Positions 1 through 12,200 of a stretch of DNA of 64,000 nucleotides are shown one piece after another. Position numbers and translations under genes: made by a program. The first letter of the stretch is position 1; the number at the start of each line of letters is the position of its first letter. The DNA lies in contig CM060734.1 in the NCBI GenBank assembly GCA_030704615.1, positions 20,398,001-20,462,000 on the forward strand. Reading direction: 5' to 3'. A model generated the notes under the pieces. It was not told the origin of the DNA. It worked only from the letters and a program-made list of their open reading frames with translations, and did not search any database. Origin of the DNA: Takakia lepidozioides. Lineage: Eukaryota > Streptophyta > Takakiopsida > Takakiales > Takakiaceae.

Positions 1-2
1 AA

Positions 3-3000
3 GTGCAGAGTAATGAAGGGACTCTGGCTGAAGTAATATGCCAGACCAAAGCTGAGATTACCATTGGACAGCTATTGGCTGTAGCACCTCATTGTAGGCA
101 CAGACTGTATCAAGCAATTAATCAGATTGCTCATGTAACAGAGAACACAGACCTGAGCAGCAAGGTGACAAGTTATAATGTGAAGCCTGAGGGGCAAGAA
201 ACAGTCATGGACTTTGATGATTCTATGCCAGTAATCCAATTGAGAATTGGAAGCACAGACTTGACTGATGTACTGATAGATGGAGGCTCAAGAGTGAATA
301 TTACGACAGACCAATTAAGGCAGAAGCTTGGTCTGAGTAACATGAAACCAGCCCCATTTACAGTAACAATGGCAGATCAAAGGAGTGTACAGCCTTTAGG
401 CTTGATAAGAGGAGTTAAGATACATATTCAGAAAATGATCTTTAAGATCACAGTGATTGTGTTGAAAATGGATGATGTTATGGAAGCTTACTCCTTATTG
501 CTGGGTCGACCATGGTTGAAATAGGCTAGGGTATTCCATGATTGGAATTCCCAGTTACTGACTGTGCATGATGGGAAGCACAAGATACAAGTCACCACTA
601 AGAAATCTAGTAGGCTACCTGCTACCAGAAGACCTCGTGGAGTCAGAGAGTATGACTGGAGGCGAGGACTTGATGAGGAGCAGGAGGCTACCCTGCTTGC
701 TGCACACCCAGAGTGGGAGCAGGTTGCAAAAATGCAACTGGGAGGCCTGAGATGTTTTAAAGGTATCTGCTGTGGTGCAGTAACAACAACACCAATTGAG
801 GGGGAAACAAGTAGTTACCCACCACATTTTTATGAGGAAAGAGAGGGAGAAATGGAAATCCTAGAAGAACCAGCTACAGTGAGTTTACAGGATGAAGTAG
901 TGGCTGGATGGACAATCACAGCTGAAGAGTAGGTGAGAGACGTGAACGTAGGAACTGAGGAGGAACCAAGAATGGTGAAAGTAGGGGCTGACTTGGAGCC
1001 AGAATTCTTTGAGGAAGCTAAGAGCCTGTTTATCAAATACAAAGATGTATTTGTTTGGAGTTATGAGGATCTGAAAGGGATACCACCTGAGATTTGCCAG
1101 CATAAGATTGAACTGGAACCAGGGTCGGTACCAATCAAACAGGCTAGGTACATAATGAATCCTAACTATGCACAGAAGGTTGGGGAAGAGATCAAGAAGC
1201 TGGCTGAGGCTAAGTTCATATACCCAATAGAGTATACAACTTGGTTGTCACCCATTGTGATAGTTCCCAAGAAGAATGGCAAACTGAGAGTTTGTGTGAA
1301 CTATAAGAAGCTGAATGCATGTACAAAGAAAGATCATTTTCCTTTACCATTCACAGAAGCTGTACTGGACACCGTGGCAGGCCATGAGATGTACTCATTC
1401 ATGGATGGCTTTAGTGGGTATAATCAAGTGCAAGTGGCAGAAGAAGACTAGGGAAAGACAGCATTCATCACGGACTGGGGTGCTTATGCATACAAAGTCA
1501 TGTCTGGACTTTGTAATGCACCAGCAACTTTCGAGAGGGTGATAAGTGAATTTTTTCACGAGTATCTGGATGATTTCCTGCAAGTGTTCTTAGATGACTT
1601 CAGTGTGTATAGCTCTAAGAATGAGCACTTACAGAATTTGGAATTATGTTCGGCCACATGCAGGATGAGAGGTCTTGGGTTGAATCCAGAAAAGTGTACT
1701 TTCTATGTGAACTCAGGGGTACTTCTGGGACACATTGTGTGTAAGGGAGGACTGCTTGTGGATCCCAGAAAGACAGAGGCCATTAAAGCATCTCCACCAC
1801 CAGGAAATGTTAAAAGTCTAAGGAGATTCCTTGGACAAACCAGTTACTATAGAAGGTTTGTCAGACGGTATGCACAGATGGCAACACCTTTGAGCAAGCT
1901 TTTGAAGAAGGATGCAATATTTACATGGACAGCTGAATGTCAGCAGGCTTTTGATGAACTTACATTGTCAGTAACAACTACACCTGTGCTGATTAACCCT
2001 CACTGGCATGTAGTATTTCATGTACACTGTGATGCCTCAGGGGAAGCATTGGGAGCTGTGTTAGCTCAAAATATCACAGGAAACATAGATTCACCTGTGT
2101 ACTATGCTAGCAGGTTGTTGAACAATGCTGAAAGAAACTATAGCACCACTGAAAGAGAAGCACTGACAATGATTTATGCAGTCAAGAAATTCAGGCATTA
2201 CCTATTGGGAAGGAAGTTTATGTTTTATGTGGATCATCAGGCTTTGATTTATCTAGTGAACAAGCCTTTAATAAGTGGTAGGATAGCAAGATGGTTAATA
2301 ATCTTGCACGAGTTTGAATTCGAAGTTGTTTATAAGCCTGGCCATTTGCATCTTGTGGCAGATCACTTGTCACGCCTATCAACAGGAGAGCCCACCACGG
2401 GAGTAGACGACCAATTACCTGATGCGAGTCTATTTGCAGTGGAGGTGCAGGGAAGTGCAGATGATTGGTTAGATTGGCAGTGGCCAATTAGATACTATCT
2501 TACTCATGGTCAGTGCTACCCAGTTATGGGAAGGAACAGAGAAAGAGAATAGCTATCAAGGCTTTACCTTACACTATGATAGGTGGCAGATTGTATAAGC
2601 TAGGACCTGATGGAGTTCTTGAACGATGCTTGTACCACCATGAAGTAAATAAAGTTTTGGAAGAAGTTCATAAAGGAGTGGCTGGAGGTCATTTTGGAGA
2701 GGAGACGACCAGCAGAAAAATACTACTTGCAGGTTACTGGTGGCCTACTCTGTTCAAAGATGTGCACAAGTACTGCAAAAGTTGTGATGAGTGTCAGAGG
2801 CTAGGACCTTTGCAAAGATCTGGAAAGATGGCTTTGCATCCAACGATGCCTACTGAACCATTTCAGAAATGGAGACTAGACTTTGTTGGACCAATAAACC
2901 CACCAGCCAGAAATACACAGAACAAGTATATAATCACAGTCACTGATTATACTACAAAGTGGGTGGAAGCTAAGGCTCTGAGGGACAACACAGCTAAGTC

Positions 3001-3892
3001 TACAGCAAGGTTCCTGTATAAGAACATATTTACAGAGTTCATGATTGTGCACAAGAAAAGTACAACCTATTACCCACAGGGTAATGGGCAGGCAGAGGCC
3101 ACCAACAAAATACTATGCACTATTTTGGCTAAGATAGTCAATGCAAACAGAACGGATTGGGATACAAAGCTGCTAACAACTTTGTGGTCATACAGGACTT
3201 CATATAAAGTCACCACTAAGTATACACCATTCCAATTAGTTTATGGTATGGAAGCTTTACTTCCAGTGGAATTCTTGTTACCTACTATGAGAACTGAATG
3301 GGGAAGGAGAATGAAATTGGAGGATTCAATTAAAGTCGGGAAACATGAACTATATCATGTGGAAGAAGTACGTGCTGATGCAGCAGATAACATGACCAGA
3401 ATTCAGATGAAGAGGAATGATCAATTTGATTAAGGTAAATTGAAAACTTTTAAGACGGGCGATTTGGTTTTGTGGTTGCAAAAGAAGGGAAAGATTAAAG
3501 CTTGTAAGCTTAAGTCACCATGGAAAGGACCTTATGTCATACAGAAGATGTATGATAACAACACAGCCATGTTACAAACCATTAACAAAGATATGCTTGG
3601 AAGAGTTAATGCCAATAAGTTGAAGGGATACAGTGGTATCCATGATAAACCATTGCAGCATGATTTGCATATTGAAACACAGAAGCAGTCGCGGACTACA
3701 CCAGTAATACCAACGAAGCATGAGGCACTTGTCGTAAAGCTGAATGTGTATGGCCTGAGCGTAGAACACGGGTGTTCACACAGTCATCACAGGCCACCAC
3801 AGTATGACACAGCTTATCACAACCTATCACAACATCACACAGCCTATCACAGCTCGTCACAGTTTGACATAGCCTGTCACAGCCCAACATAG
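3..3892 (+). pseudogene. gypsy A pol: protease, RT, RNase H, integrase (decayed)
   Basis: The protease core is near 275-300 ('LIDGGSRVNI', a DGG variant of DTG). RT covers about 1000-2000 with the catalytic box 'VFLDDFSVYS' near 1588, and 'MSGLCNAPATF' where the family has MPFGLCNAP, so one codon is missing. RNase H begins near 2030 ('HCDASGEALGAVLAQ'). The integrase H2C2 finger is near 2640-2805 (His-His, then C-x2-C in 'CKSCDEC'), and the core starts at '[10 protein letters not shown]'. Frame 3 runs from 3 to 2552 with in-frame stops at 522, 930 and 1449; a frameshift near 2515-2550 moves reading to frame 2, and a TAA sits at 3431. Inside the integrase, '[13 protein letters not shown]' (near 3024-3060) joins segments normally about 25 residues apart, removing the second catalytic Asp. 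It cannot encode an active polyprotein. Confidence 0.9.
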
Positions 3893-3895
3893 CCC
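3775..3895 (+). repeat. 10-bp tandem array 1 (CACAGCCTAT-like)
   Basis: About 12 degenerate units in exact 10-bp phase, with a consensus near 'TATCACAGCC'. The array overlaps the 3' end of the decayed pol frame. The same decamer forms the larger array at 8361-8640. Confidence 0.85.
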
Positions 3896-4378
3896 ACGCG
3901 GGTTGCATAGTCCATAGGATCAATGACAGGTGGACGCGGGTTAACGTCAGAAAAGTGGCCAGTAAGTGTAAGGTCGTCAAACTCGGAGAAAAAGCCACGC
4001 GGACAGAGGGCGACGGAAGAGTGTTTGAATTCGAACACGTGGCCTAAGGGGCAAAGCACTCCGCTTTGCCTGTACTGCAAAAGCGGGTGTTATCATGCAA
4101 AAAGACAAACTGGGCCGTCGAAGTACCTACCCAGTACAACAGCCGAAATTAATAGTGGGCCCATTGATGCATCCAGGGAAAAGGTAACGGAACCCTTTAC
4201 GTGTACAGTAAAGGCGAACCTTTGCCACATGTGTTGTCCTAGTGGGCATTCCAGGTGGAAATGTGAGCAGACGGGGGTAAAATTCAGAAGTTACCCAAGG
4301 AGGCAACAGCCAATCAGAAACAAGAATTTCATGCAGGTGGTTCCCTCCAAGAAACAAGAACAATAAATTAGAAGAGTT
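3896..4378. other. spacer between pol and downstream ORF block of element A
   Basis: I see no convincing coding sequence. The ORFs here have no family resemblance and overlap on both strands. It could be the leader of the downstream ORFs. Confidence 0.5.
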
Positions 4379-5967
4379 ATGAGCGGAAGAGTCGGGGTGG
4401 CTCCGAATAACCAGCATCTCGACGAGAGGGGCAATCAAAGCTATAGCTTTGTAGCTATGGCGGATATTACAGACTATACGCTAGCTCTACTTCTCACGCA
4501 GTGGCGCAAGGATGGACGGGTTGAAAGGACATTCTCTCTCACCCACTATCTGCAAGCCCCACATGCTTACACGCACTTACCCGTTCTTTTTTGTGCCAAC
4601 CATACCTTTATGCTCTACGCCCTGCAAGCTTCAGGAATAACAAGGCCTTCTTGTTTGTCTGGGATGAAGAGAATTAGGGGAATGGAGGATATCAGGGTGA
4701 AGAGCACCACGATTCTGCATAAGCAAACAATTGCTACACCACAGGCAGTGCAGCTGCTGAAGGAGTTGCGATTGGAAGGGCTGCTACGCAAAGAATGGTC
4801 CTTGCATCATCAAAAGTACATGATCCAATTCATTCAGAACTTTGAGCCCCGGACATGAGTTACACAGGTGAGGGGAGTAGATATAGAGATTACTCCCCAG
4901 TATTTGCAGCAACTGTTTGAATTGCCATCTAGGCATGTGAATGTGGATGAATACAGGGCAAGATTGCAAATAGGGAATTTGTTCCAAGAAGCGAGTTTCT
5001 TTAAGACTCAAGGATACACTTGCACCAAGGCCGAGTACCCAGGGTTAAGGGAAGTTGGCCAAATACTGAATGTTCTGTTTGCCATGAAGCAGAACCAACG
5101 ATACCTTAGCAGATCATTCACTGAGGAGATACTGAAAGCCTTGAGGGGAGAAGATGTGGCTAGGGTGGAGTTGATGTACAATGGTCTGGTGGAAGAGATG
5201 AAGCGGTTATAGGGCACTGCTGCTAAGTCTCCGATTATTGTGTCTGACCCAATAATTGCTCAAATTATTCTTGACTCTTGTTTGCTTGATGCGCGTGAAT
5301 GCTGGGAGTGTTTGAGATAGCAACCACTGCAATTGAGGAGCAGGGCTCTTCGCACGGTGAAGGAGGATTGGAGGGGCAGCACCAGTCCAAGAGGCAGAAG
5401 CGGGATACGACTATAGTGGCAGATCCACTAGCTTCAAGGAAACCGCAAGATGATGTTTCCATAGCTCTTGTGCAGGATGGGGAACAGCAGCATATAGGGC
5501 TGTTACTGTTGGAAGCACGACCCTTAGAGAGGGAGGAAGAAGTCACTTCAGTGCCACAGCCACCACAGCCAATTAACTCGGTTGCCCCAGGGCTAACTCA
5601 CATTGTGCATGTTGTCACACCAGAGCCTAATGTTGTGGAAGGAGAAGGGTTGGACATTCCCACTACAGAGCAGGTAGTGGCAGAGATTGAGAAGGGTGAC
5701 CTTCTCTATGAGAACTCTGGCATGGTTGGAGAACCAGTAGTACCAAAGATGCAGAGTTTGACCAAGGAAATCCCTGCTGTGCATGTGATGCCCGAACCTG
5801 TGGAGGAGGTTCTAGGGGTAGAAGGTAAGGGCACTGCAGCACCTGTGGAGAATGAGGTCGTTCAGGAAGAAGATCTTGTGGGAACTTGGCCTGAATGGTT
5901 GGTGAAATATCACACTATGGAGAATCAGGGGGACCATCAACAAGTTTCCCATGAAGACCCACAGTAG
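4379..5967 (+). pseudogene. element A downstream ORF, part 1 (unknown family)
   Basis: I do not recognise a family. The first part (4379-4858) is soluble and rich in Leu, Gln and His ('YTLALLLTQWRKDGRVERTF'). The second part matches the copy at 58355-59224 closely ('KAEYPGLRE', 'LFAMKQNQ', 'SFTEE' and 'LKALRGEDVA' are shared) and ends in an acidic, Glu/Val/Pro-rich tail. In-frame TGA at 4856 and TAG at 5965 are shared with copy 2. TAG at 5210 is private, because copy 2 has CAG there. A deletion of about 7 nt near 5296 shifts the frame relative to copy 2. A structural or accessory element protein is plausible only from its position after pol. Confidence 0.6.
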
Positions 5968-5970
5968 GCC

Positions 5971-6573
5971 ATGCTTATGAGTTCCATAAGTAGGACACTC
6001 AAATTGTTGGGCACTTATGTGAAATCCCATGTTCCATCCACACAATTGGCAGCTTTGAGAGAGGAATTCAAGCAGGAGTTTGAGGCTAGAATTGCCATTG
6101 AGTGTGCAAACAAGGTGGATGTGGAGACCAACCTCAAGTTGCAGAAAGAGTTGGAGGACACGAAGGCTGCCTTGCAGCTAGCAAAGGGGAATCTGATTGA
6201 AGCGGGTCTGGAGCAAGAGAAGTTGCATGAAGCACATAAGCAACAGCTATACCAGTTGCAGGTGAAGCATGAGGGAAAATTGCAGGAAGTGAAGGTGCTC
6301 CATACAGAATTGGAGGCAGTTCATCAGAAAATGACCATCCAATGTGCCATACTAACAACTGCTCTGGAGCAAACTGCATTAGAAGTTAACAGACAAGCAG
6401 AGAGGTATATGATGGCGGAGGCTGAGACAGTAGAGCAAGGGAAACTCATTACTGATTTGAAGGCTACTATCCGGCGCAATGAGGATACTTTCCAACAGTA
6501 CAGTCAGGTTGAGGCTGAGAAGGAAAGGTACATCCTGAAGTTGCAGCAAACACTCACGGGCCAAAAAAAATGA
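5971..6573 (+). pseudogene. element A downstream ORF, part 2 (long coiled coil)
   Basis: The ATG lies three bases after the TAG of the previous ORF (TAG GCC ATG), an arrangement kept in copy 2 at 62261. From about residue 28 the translation is a continuous heptad-like helix rich in Leu, Glu, Lys, Gln and Ala ('LQKELEDTKAALQLAKGN'), so a coiled-coil protein is likely. It ends by frameshift in a run of eight A at about 6563-6570. Reading continues in another frame ('ELSVANKAWKEANNLAAA') up to a TAG at 6677, which follows two CAG codons. Confidence 0.6.
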
Positions 6574-8096
6574 ACTCTCTGTGGCTAACAAGGCTTGGAA
6601 GGAAGCCAATAATCTGGCTGCTGCCTATGCGGGCCTGGTTGAACCTCATGCAAAGTGCATGGAGGCTTTACAGCAGTAGTTAGATATGTACAGACTCAAG
6701 AAGGAGCAGGCTCTCAGGGGTGCTACGCAGGACTTGGTGGATAATCATCTTATGCAAGTATGGTTAACACAAGGGCCGGTGGAAGGAAATGCACCAAGAA
6801 AGCTCACCCAGGGGGAGATGAATTATCTCAGGTTGCAAGTGCAGAACATTGCCACAACTACTATAGACAATGTCTATAGTAGGATAGCGGAGTTACATGA
6901 TGATGTGGAAGGGCTGCAGACTCAAAGTGGATGACTTGAGTTCCAACATTGACAAAAGAGTTTTTGTTCCTGAGGAGCAGCTGGTGGCTACTTATCTGCA
7001 TGCCAGGACTCTGATTTTTCAGTCTACATCACAGGAGGAGCAGGAGTTGCCAACAATAGGCGGGATAGTGGCAGCAATATCACAGCCCCCACAGCAGGTG
7101 GCTGTGCAGGTGGCTGACACTGTTGATACCATGGCAATGCCACAGTCTGAGGTTTGGGGGGATGCTGCTTTTAACCCACCTAGGAATCCTGTTGCACTTG
7201 AGTACAATCGGGCTATGATTATGCTTTTCAACCAAATTCCCATTGTGATGGATTTGGCTTGGAAGGAATTCAGTCCTCCACAGTCTTTGGCACATTATTA
7301 CTAGATCATGCGCATCTGGTTGCCAGTGGCAACTCGGACTAAGGTTCTTCCGAACAATCGACCCATTGAGGATCATCATTTTGCAAGGTACTGGTCTGAG
7401 GCAGGCACCATGTTGAAGGAATTAATTGCCTTCCAAGTTGTTCAAGGGTACATCTACACCAAGACCAAGGAGGTATCTAGTTTGGTCATGGGTTGTGGAT
7501 TATACTATGCTGCTTGTTTCATTGCACGTTATAATCACATTGAGCAGCAGAAGATGCAGTCAAGATTTCTGAGCTATTCCACTAGGGATCATTGGGTCTT
7601 ACCTTCAGTTCCACCCCGTATGTATCTGTATGATGCGAAAGTCATGTTGCAGAAGGATTCTCAACTTCGTTCATGGTTTAATTTGGCTTGGACCAACTTG
7701 ACCAAGGAAAAATTGGGCCCTAACAATATTTTTTATAAGGGACATGAGGCCTGGAAATACTTACACTGTTCCAAAGTCATTGGCACACCTCTCACCTATA
7801 CGGACAAGGAATTCAGGGAGTACACTCATTTTGCTTTCAAGCGACTAATGCAAGTAGTACAGTTTAAGCTTCCCAACATGGTGGGCCAACACTGTATGCC
7901 ACGCAGAATTCCAGAGAAGCCACTTAAGGTTCAGCCACCGAAACACCTCAGGGGGGAAGTTGATTCTAATACTACTGGTTCTACGAAGGAACCTTTTGAC
8001 ATGGCGGAGGACTATGCACTACAGATGGCAGAGAAGAAACAACGGGGATCTCCTATGCCTGAGAGGTTATCTCATTATCAACCACAAGAGGGTTAG
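6574..8096 (+). pseudogene. element A downstream ORF, part 3 (unknown family)
   Basis: This continues the same coding region through several frames: 6686-6934, then 6897-7304 and 7308-8096, the last two in one frame separated by TAG at 7302. Compact, Trp/Tyr/Phe-rich stretches ('FHWFN'-type composition, for example 'LRSWFNLAWTNLTKEKLG') look like a folded domain, followed by a Pro/Gln/Lys-rich tail. No catalytic motif is recognised. Parts 1-3 together would make a protein or ORF cluster of more than 1,200 residues between pol and the polypurine tract. Confidence 0.55.
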
Positions 8097-8249
8097 ACAT
8101 TTCCATTTGGTGCTCAATCGCCTCCATCAGCCAGTGACAGGGCTCAGGCTCGCACACAGAGCCCTCCAAGGGACTCTCACCAACAAAAGAGTGCTCGCTC
8201 ACAAAGGTTTGCTGATCCTAAACAGTAAACCGTGAAGACACGGCTTTTT

Positions 8250-8263
8250 GAGAGGGGGAGGGG
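8250..8263 (+). other. polypurine tract of element A
   Basis: 'GAGAGGGGGAGGGG' is a 14-base purine run, followed by TAA and then TG at 8267. This is the usual plus-strand primer and LTR start arrangement. Confidence 0.7.
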
Positions 8264-8266
8264 TAA

Positions 8267-9283
8267 TGTTAGAGGGTTGTCTGGGACTTAGACACTTTTA
8301 CGGGTTCTGTGGGGTACCCTTAATTTTTGTGCAGACTTGCAGATGGTACACTTAGACCAACACAGGCCTTAGGGGTGGTAGACAGGCTCACACAGTCAGT
8401 CACGGGCTGACACAGCTTAACACAGCTTGGCACATCACTACACAGTTTGATACAGCCTGATACAGCCCTACACAGCTTATCATAGCCTGTCATGGTCAGT
8501 TGCAGTCTATCACAGTCTATCACAGCACGACACAGCCCGACACAGCTTTACACAGCCAGTCACAGCCCGACACAGTTCCGCACAACCAATCACAGCTCGG
8601 CACAGTCTCAGCCAGACACAACATGGCACAGCCCGTCACAGCGTACATAGGGAACGGTTACCATGGCAGGGAACGTCTGTGTGGGAATGACATGTACAGA
8701 GGGAATGTGCATTCTGTCTTGAGATGACAGTTAGTCAGTTAGACGGTTAGAACAGCTTGCAGGTAGATTAGGGGAGTAGCAACTGGAAGATGACACTTCT
8801 GGTGGGGGAGAGACTTCAAGCATCACGTCTTGGACATCACAGGAGGAGATCAAGTGGAGAGCACGATCTTGGAGCACAGGGATGGAGATTACACATGCGA
8901 TCTATTGATACTGGATGAATGAAAGCTGTAGAGTTGTACTGTAGAGCAGATTAGAGACACCATGGCTTTGGCCTGATACTTGATAGATATTAATCTGACA
9001 CATATTTCATATCCACATTGTGTAGAGAGACCTGAGTGAAGCTGTGGAATGAATGCATGAGGAGATGGAATTTGGAAGATTGCTGAAGCAATCCGATACT
9101 TTAATATAAACAGTAAGGTAATTTGTTGACATGACGGCAAGAAGGAATACAAACAAGAAGCACTTCCATGATACACTAGTTGTAGGTCATGACTGATTGT
9201 TCTGAGCGGGCTGAGTGCTTAGAGATATCCAACTCTTCTATCTTGGAGTTCCCACCTCGGATAGCGAAGGGATGGGTGAGTAA
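8267..9283 (+). mobile_element. probable 3' LTR of element A
   Basis: It begins with TG just after the polypurine tract, has little coding potential and contains the 10-bp array. Its last 325 bp are repeated in inverted orientation at 56850-57175, as expected for a repeat terminus. A TATA-like 'TTTAATATAAAC' is near 9098. No matching 5' LTR or clear CA end is visible in the window, so the right edge is inferred from the end of similarity and the start of CACTA coding sequence. Confidence 0.55.
8361..8640 (+). repeat. 10-bp tandem array 2 in the putative LTR
   Basis: At least 25 consecutive units keep exact 10-bp register from 8361 to about 8610, each starting CACAG, TACAG or CATAG followed by five variable bases (for example 'CACAGCCCGA'). 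It then drifts by one or two bases. It is the same decamer as at 3775-3895. Confidence 0.9.
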
Positions 9284-9285
9284 AA

Positions 9286-12200
9286 GCCGCAGGCACCTCC
9301 GAATCATCCTCCACCTCGTTGTCAATGACCGTGTCTTCATCTTCTTCTCCAACATCCGTATCTTTTGGAGCTTCATCATATAGGGTCCGGGATGCATTCT
9401 CTGGGGCGTCATCATCCTCTTTTACCCCCTCTACCCAACCTCCATCATCAGCATCATTATGACCAGTCTCTCTGTCCACCGCAATTGCCTCATCCCATGG
9501 AGATCCGAGACCATGATAGATACGTCTTCCTCTTGGCTGAGCATGCACAACCATCTTCCAATTCCCCCCTCTTGTTTTGTCATCGGAGAAAAAAACTTGC
9601 TCCATGTCTTAAGGCCGTGAAAAAGGCTCATCGAAGGGATGATGAGTAGGGTTGAGCCTATTTGTATTGACGCACATGAAACCACAATCATCTTGCACTA
9701 GTGTTGCGGAGGGCCCCACAAGATGCAGCTGGAACCTCCTTCCCTTGGAGAGAAGAGGCCGGTACCTTGTATACTGAAGTTGGAGTATGCTCTCAAGCTC
9801 TCCAATGTACTCAAGTTTGCTCATAGCAGGTCGTGTATCTCCCTTGTCCTACATGGAGTCTTGCCAATATGTGGCACACAAGCCAGAATCAAAGGTTGTT
9901 TTGCGCTTTATGTCAAGAGCATGAATGCGGAAATGACGACCGTGAACCCAAACCGCCGTGTATGAGGTCACGAATTGAGTTGGGCCCCTTGCAATGTCTT
10001 GCACCAAATCTGAAACCACCTCTCCTTGAGCAACGACGTCATAAACTGAAGTCCGAAGCCACTGTTGGAATGAACTTAGAGGCTGCAATTCCATGGGCAA
10101 ATTTTGTGAAGGAACATTCCGGCGGCCCGCTCCTCGTCGTGGGCGTCTAGTAACCGGCCTTGGATGGTTCTGCCTCAATGCAAGCGTCTCCTCCTCTCAT
10201 TGCTGAACAAGGTTATTGTATCTTGCCTCCCACTCATGTATGGATGGGGTGTTTTTCAGTATGAAGTCATGCGCTTGCTCAATCACCAAGGTCGGCAATT
10301 TTACCCTCTTCGATTTTTTGGGCAAAACAATGTCCTTGGTTCGTGCATCCTCCTCTTCCTTCCACATCCGAGGGGCTTCCTCATCCACCCTTGCCATGTA
10401 CTCCATGCAATAGAACATAGCTTCTTGCAACGTATACCCCTCCACCATGCTATCCTCCGGGTGCGCCATTTGTCTTACAAATCCTTTCAAACTCTTCATA
10501 TAACGCTCAAGGAAGTACATCCACCGAGAATGAACGGGGCCGACAATCAAAGCCTCTTCCACTAAGTGCACTACCAAGTGCACTTGGATGTCAAAGAAGG
10601 AGGGAGGAAGATGCATCTCCAACATACACATTACCTCCGCCGCCTCCTTCTTCATGCGTGGAAAATCCGCTTCCTCCAACTCTTTGGAGCAAATCCACCG
10701 GAAGCCTCCCAATCTATAAATTATCTCACGAACCTTAGGAGTCAATGTCCCACGTACTGCAATGGGCAAGATGTCTTGCAATAGATTGTGGTAGTCATGA
10801 GACTTCAAACCATGGACCCTGTCTTCTTTGCTGAACTTCGTACGGAGGGATGACCCATACCCAGTTGGTGTTTGGACAGCACTTATGGTGGCTATCACAT
10901 CTTGTATTCCTCATTTGTCCATTGCCGAGGTGCGCGCCTATACTTCCACCGTACAACACCCTTTGGGTCCACACCATTTTGTTCGGCCCATAGATGGTGC
11001 ATGCGACCCTGCTCCTCAAGCTCTTTTCTAACACCAAGAGAATCTCCTTTTGTAGCCACTCCCTTCTTTGTTTGCGTGCCATGAAGAACCCGGAAAATGG
11101 ACAAACAGACATTCTTCTCAATATGCATGGGATCTAGAAGATGGCGAATCTTCAGGTCCTACATATATCCCCACCCACAAACACTTACACAAATATTTTG
11201 ACGTGAAAGTGACAATGTAATTCATACAAAATGTGTAATATCACATACATGCATAAGAATATTGATGGTGTTCTTGTGCCCGCATGGGTCTCCTTCCATC
11301 GGTCCTCCCAAAACTGCCCGGATGGTGTCACAGGGGGGGAACGTACTTCCTCTTTGCCATCAAACAAATGTTTCTCTCTTCTTCTCCATCGATGGCTCAT
11401 AGGAAGAAACTTGCGGTAGTTGGGATACACCATCTTGTGAAGATGGCGGGAGCTATGTGCATCAAGATCATCGTCACAATGCAAGCATGCATGGTACCCT
11501 TTGGTGCTTAGCCCTGAGCAAACAGTTAGCCCTGTAATACACATCCCGCCACATTAGCAAAGACAAAAAGTTGTCATGTGCATGGCCCATAATGCCATCT
11601 ACCCCACTATGGTGCACAAGACTGTCGTCGCTACTTCAATCAATCCCAATCCTCATCGATATTATCCAGCATTGACAAGTGAATGTACGCGGGTTGTTCA
11701 TGGGGAACATAATATACCTGGATAATTATGCATTGTCCAAAGCAAGATGCCTCTCATCTGAAAAGATTATCTGGCCATAGGGTCAAGTGAAGCATCCAAT
11801 GCCGGGACCCCCCTCCATAGCTCCTTAAGTTCATCAACAAGTGGTCGCAAGTACGTGTCCATGTTTGTCACTTGTTTTTTCCTCTATGAGACATTCACAT
11901 CATTGTTTCAATGCTCCACCAATATGCAAATTATACTACAAAATGAATTACACGTCTTACTCCATGATTATGTCACTCATCAATCTTGCATCCGAATTGC
12001 GCCAGAGATCAGAAGTTTAATGTAAAGTCCAAGGCAATAATAAACATGAAATGAGAACACTCACCTGGCACAATGGCAGCCAACATGAAATGGTCTTTTT
12101 TAATTGAAAGATACGGAGGGATGTTGTAATTCACCATGGTCACCGGCCAAGTGGAATGACTACATGACTGGATAGAGAATGGGTTGACCCCATCCGAGGA

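Larger units (their letters stand above)
1..9283 (+). mobile_element. Ty3/gypsy LTR retrotransposon A, 5' truncated by the window
   Basis: The region reads in order as protease, reverse transcriptase, RNase H, integrase, a 10-bp repeat array, a block of extra ORFs, a polypurine tract and a probable LTR, all on the plus strand. The PR-RT-RH-INT order is the Ty3/gypsy order. Extra ORFs between pol and the 3' LTR are known in some plant gypsy lineages (Tat/Ogre type), but no second RNase H is visible here. Gag, the primer-binding site and the 5' LTR lie before the window. A partial second copy of the 3' ORF block lies at 58131-59207 and 62005-62308. The right edge is placed where similarity to the fragment at 56850-57175 ends and the CACTA transposase begins. 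Confidence 0.75.

Noticed and set aside
8361-8640. CRISPR-like array
   Set aside because: Units are 10 bp with no spacers of constant length, in a plant-type retroelement; it is a minisatellite.
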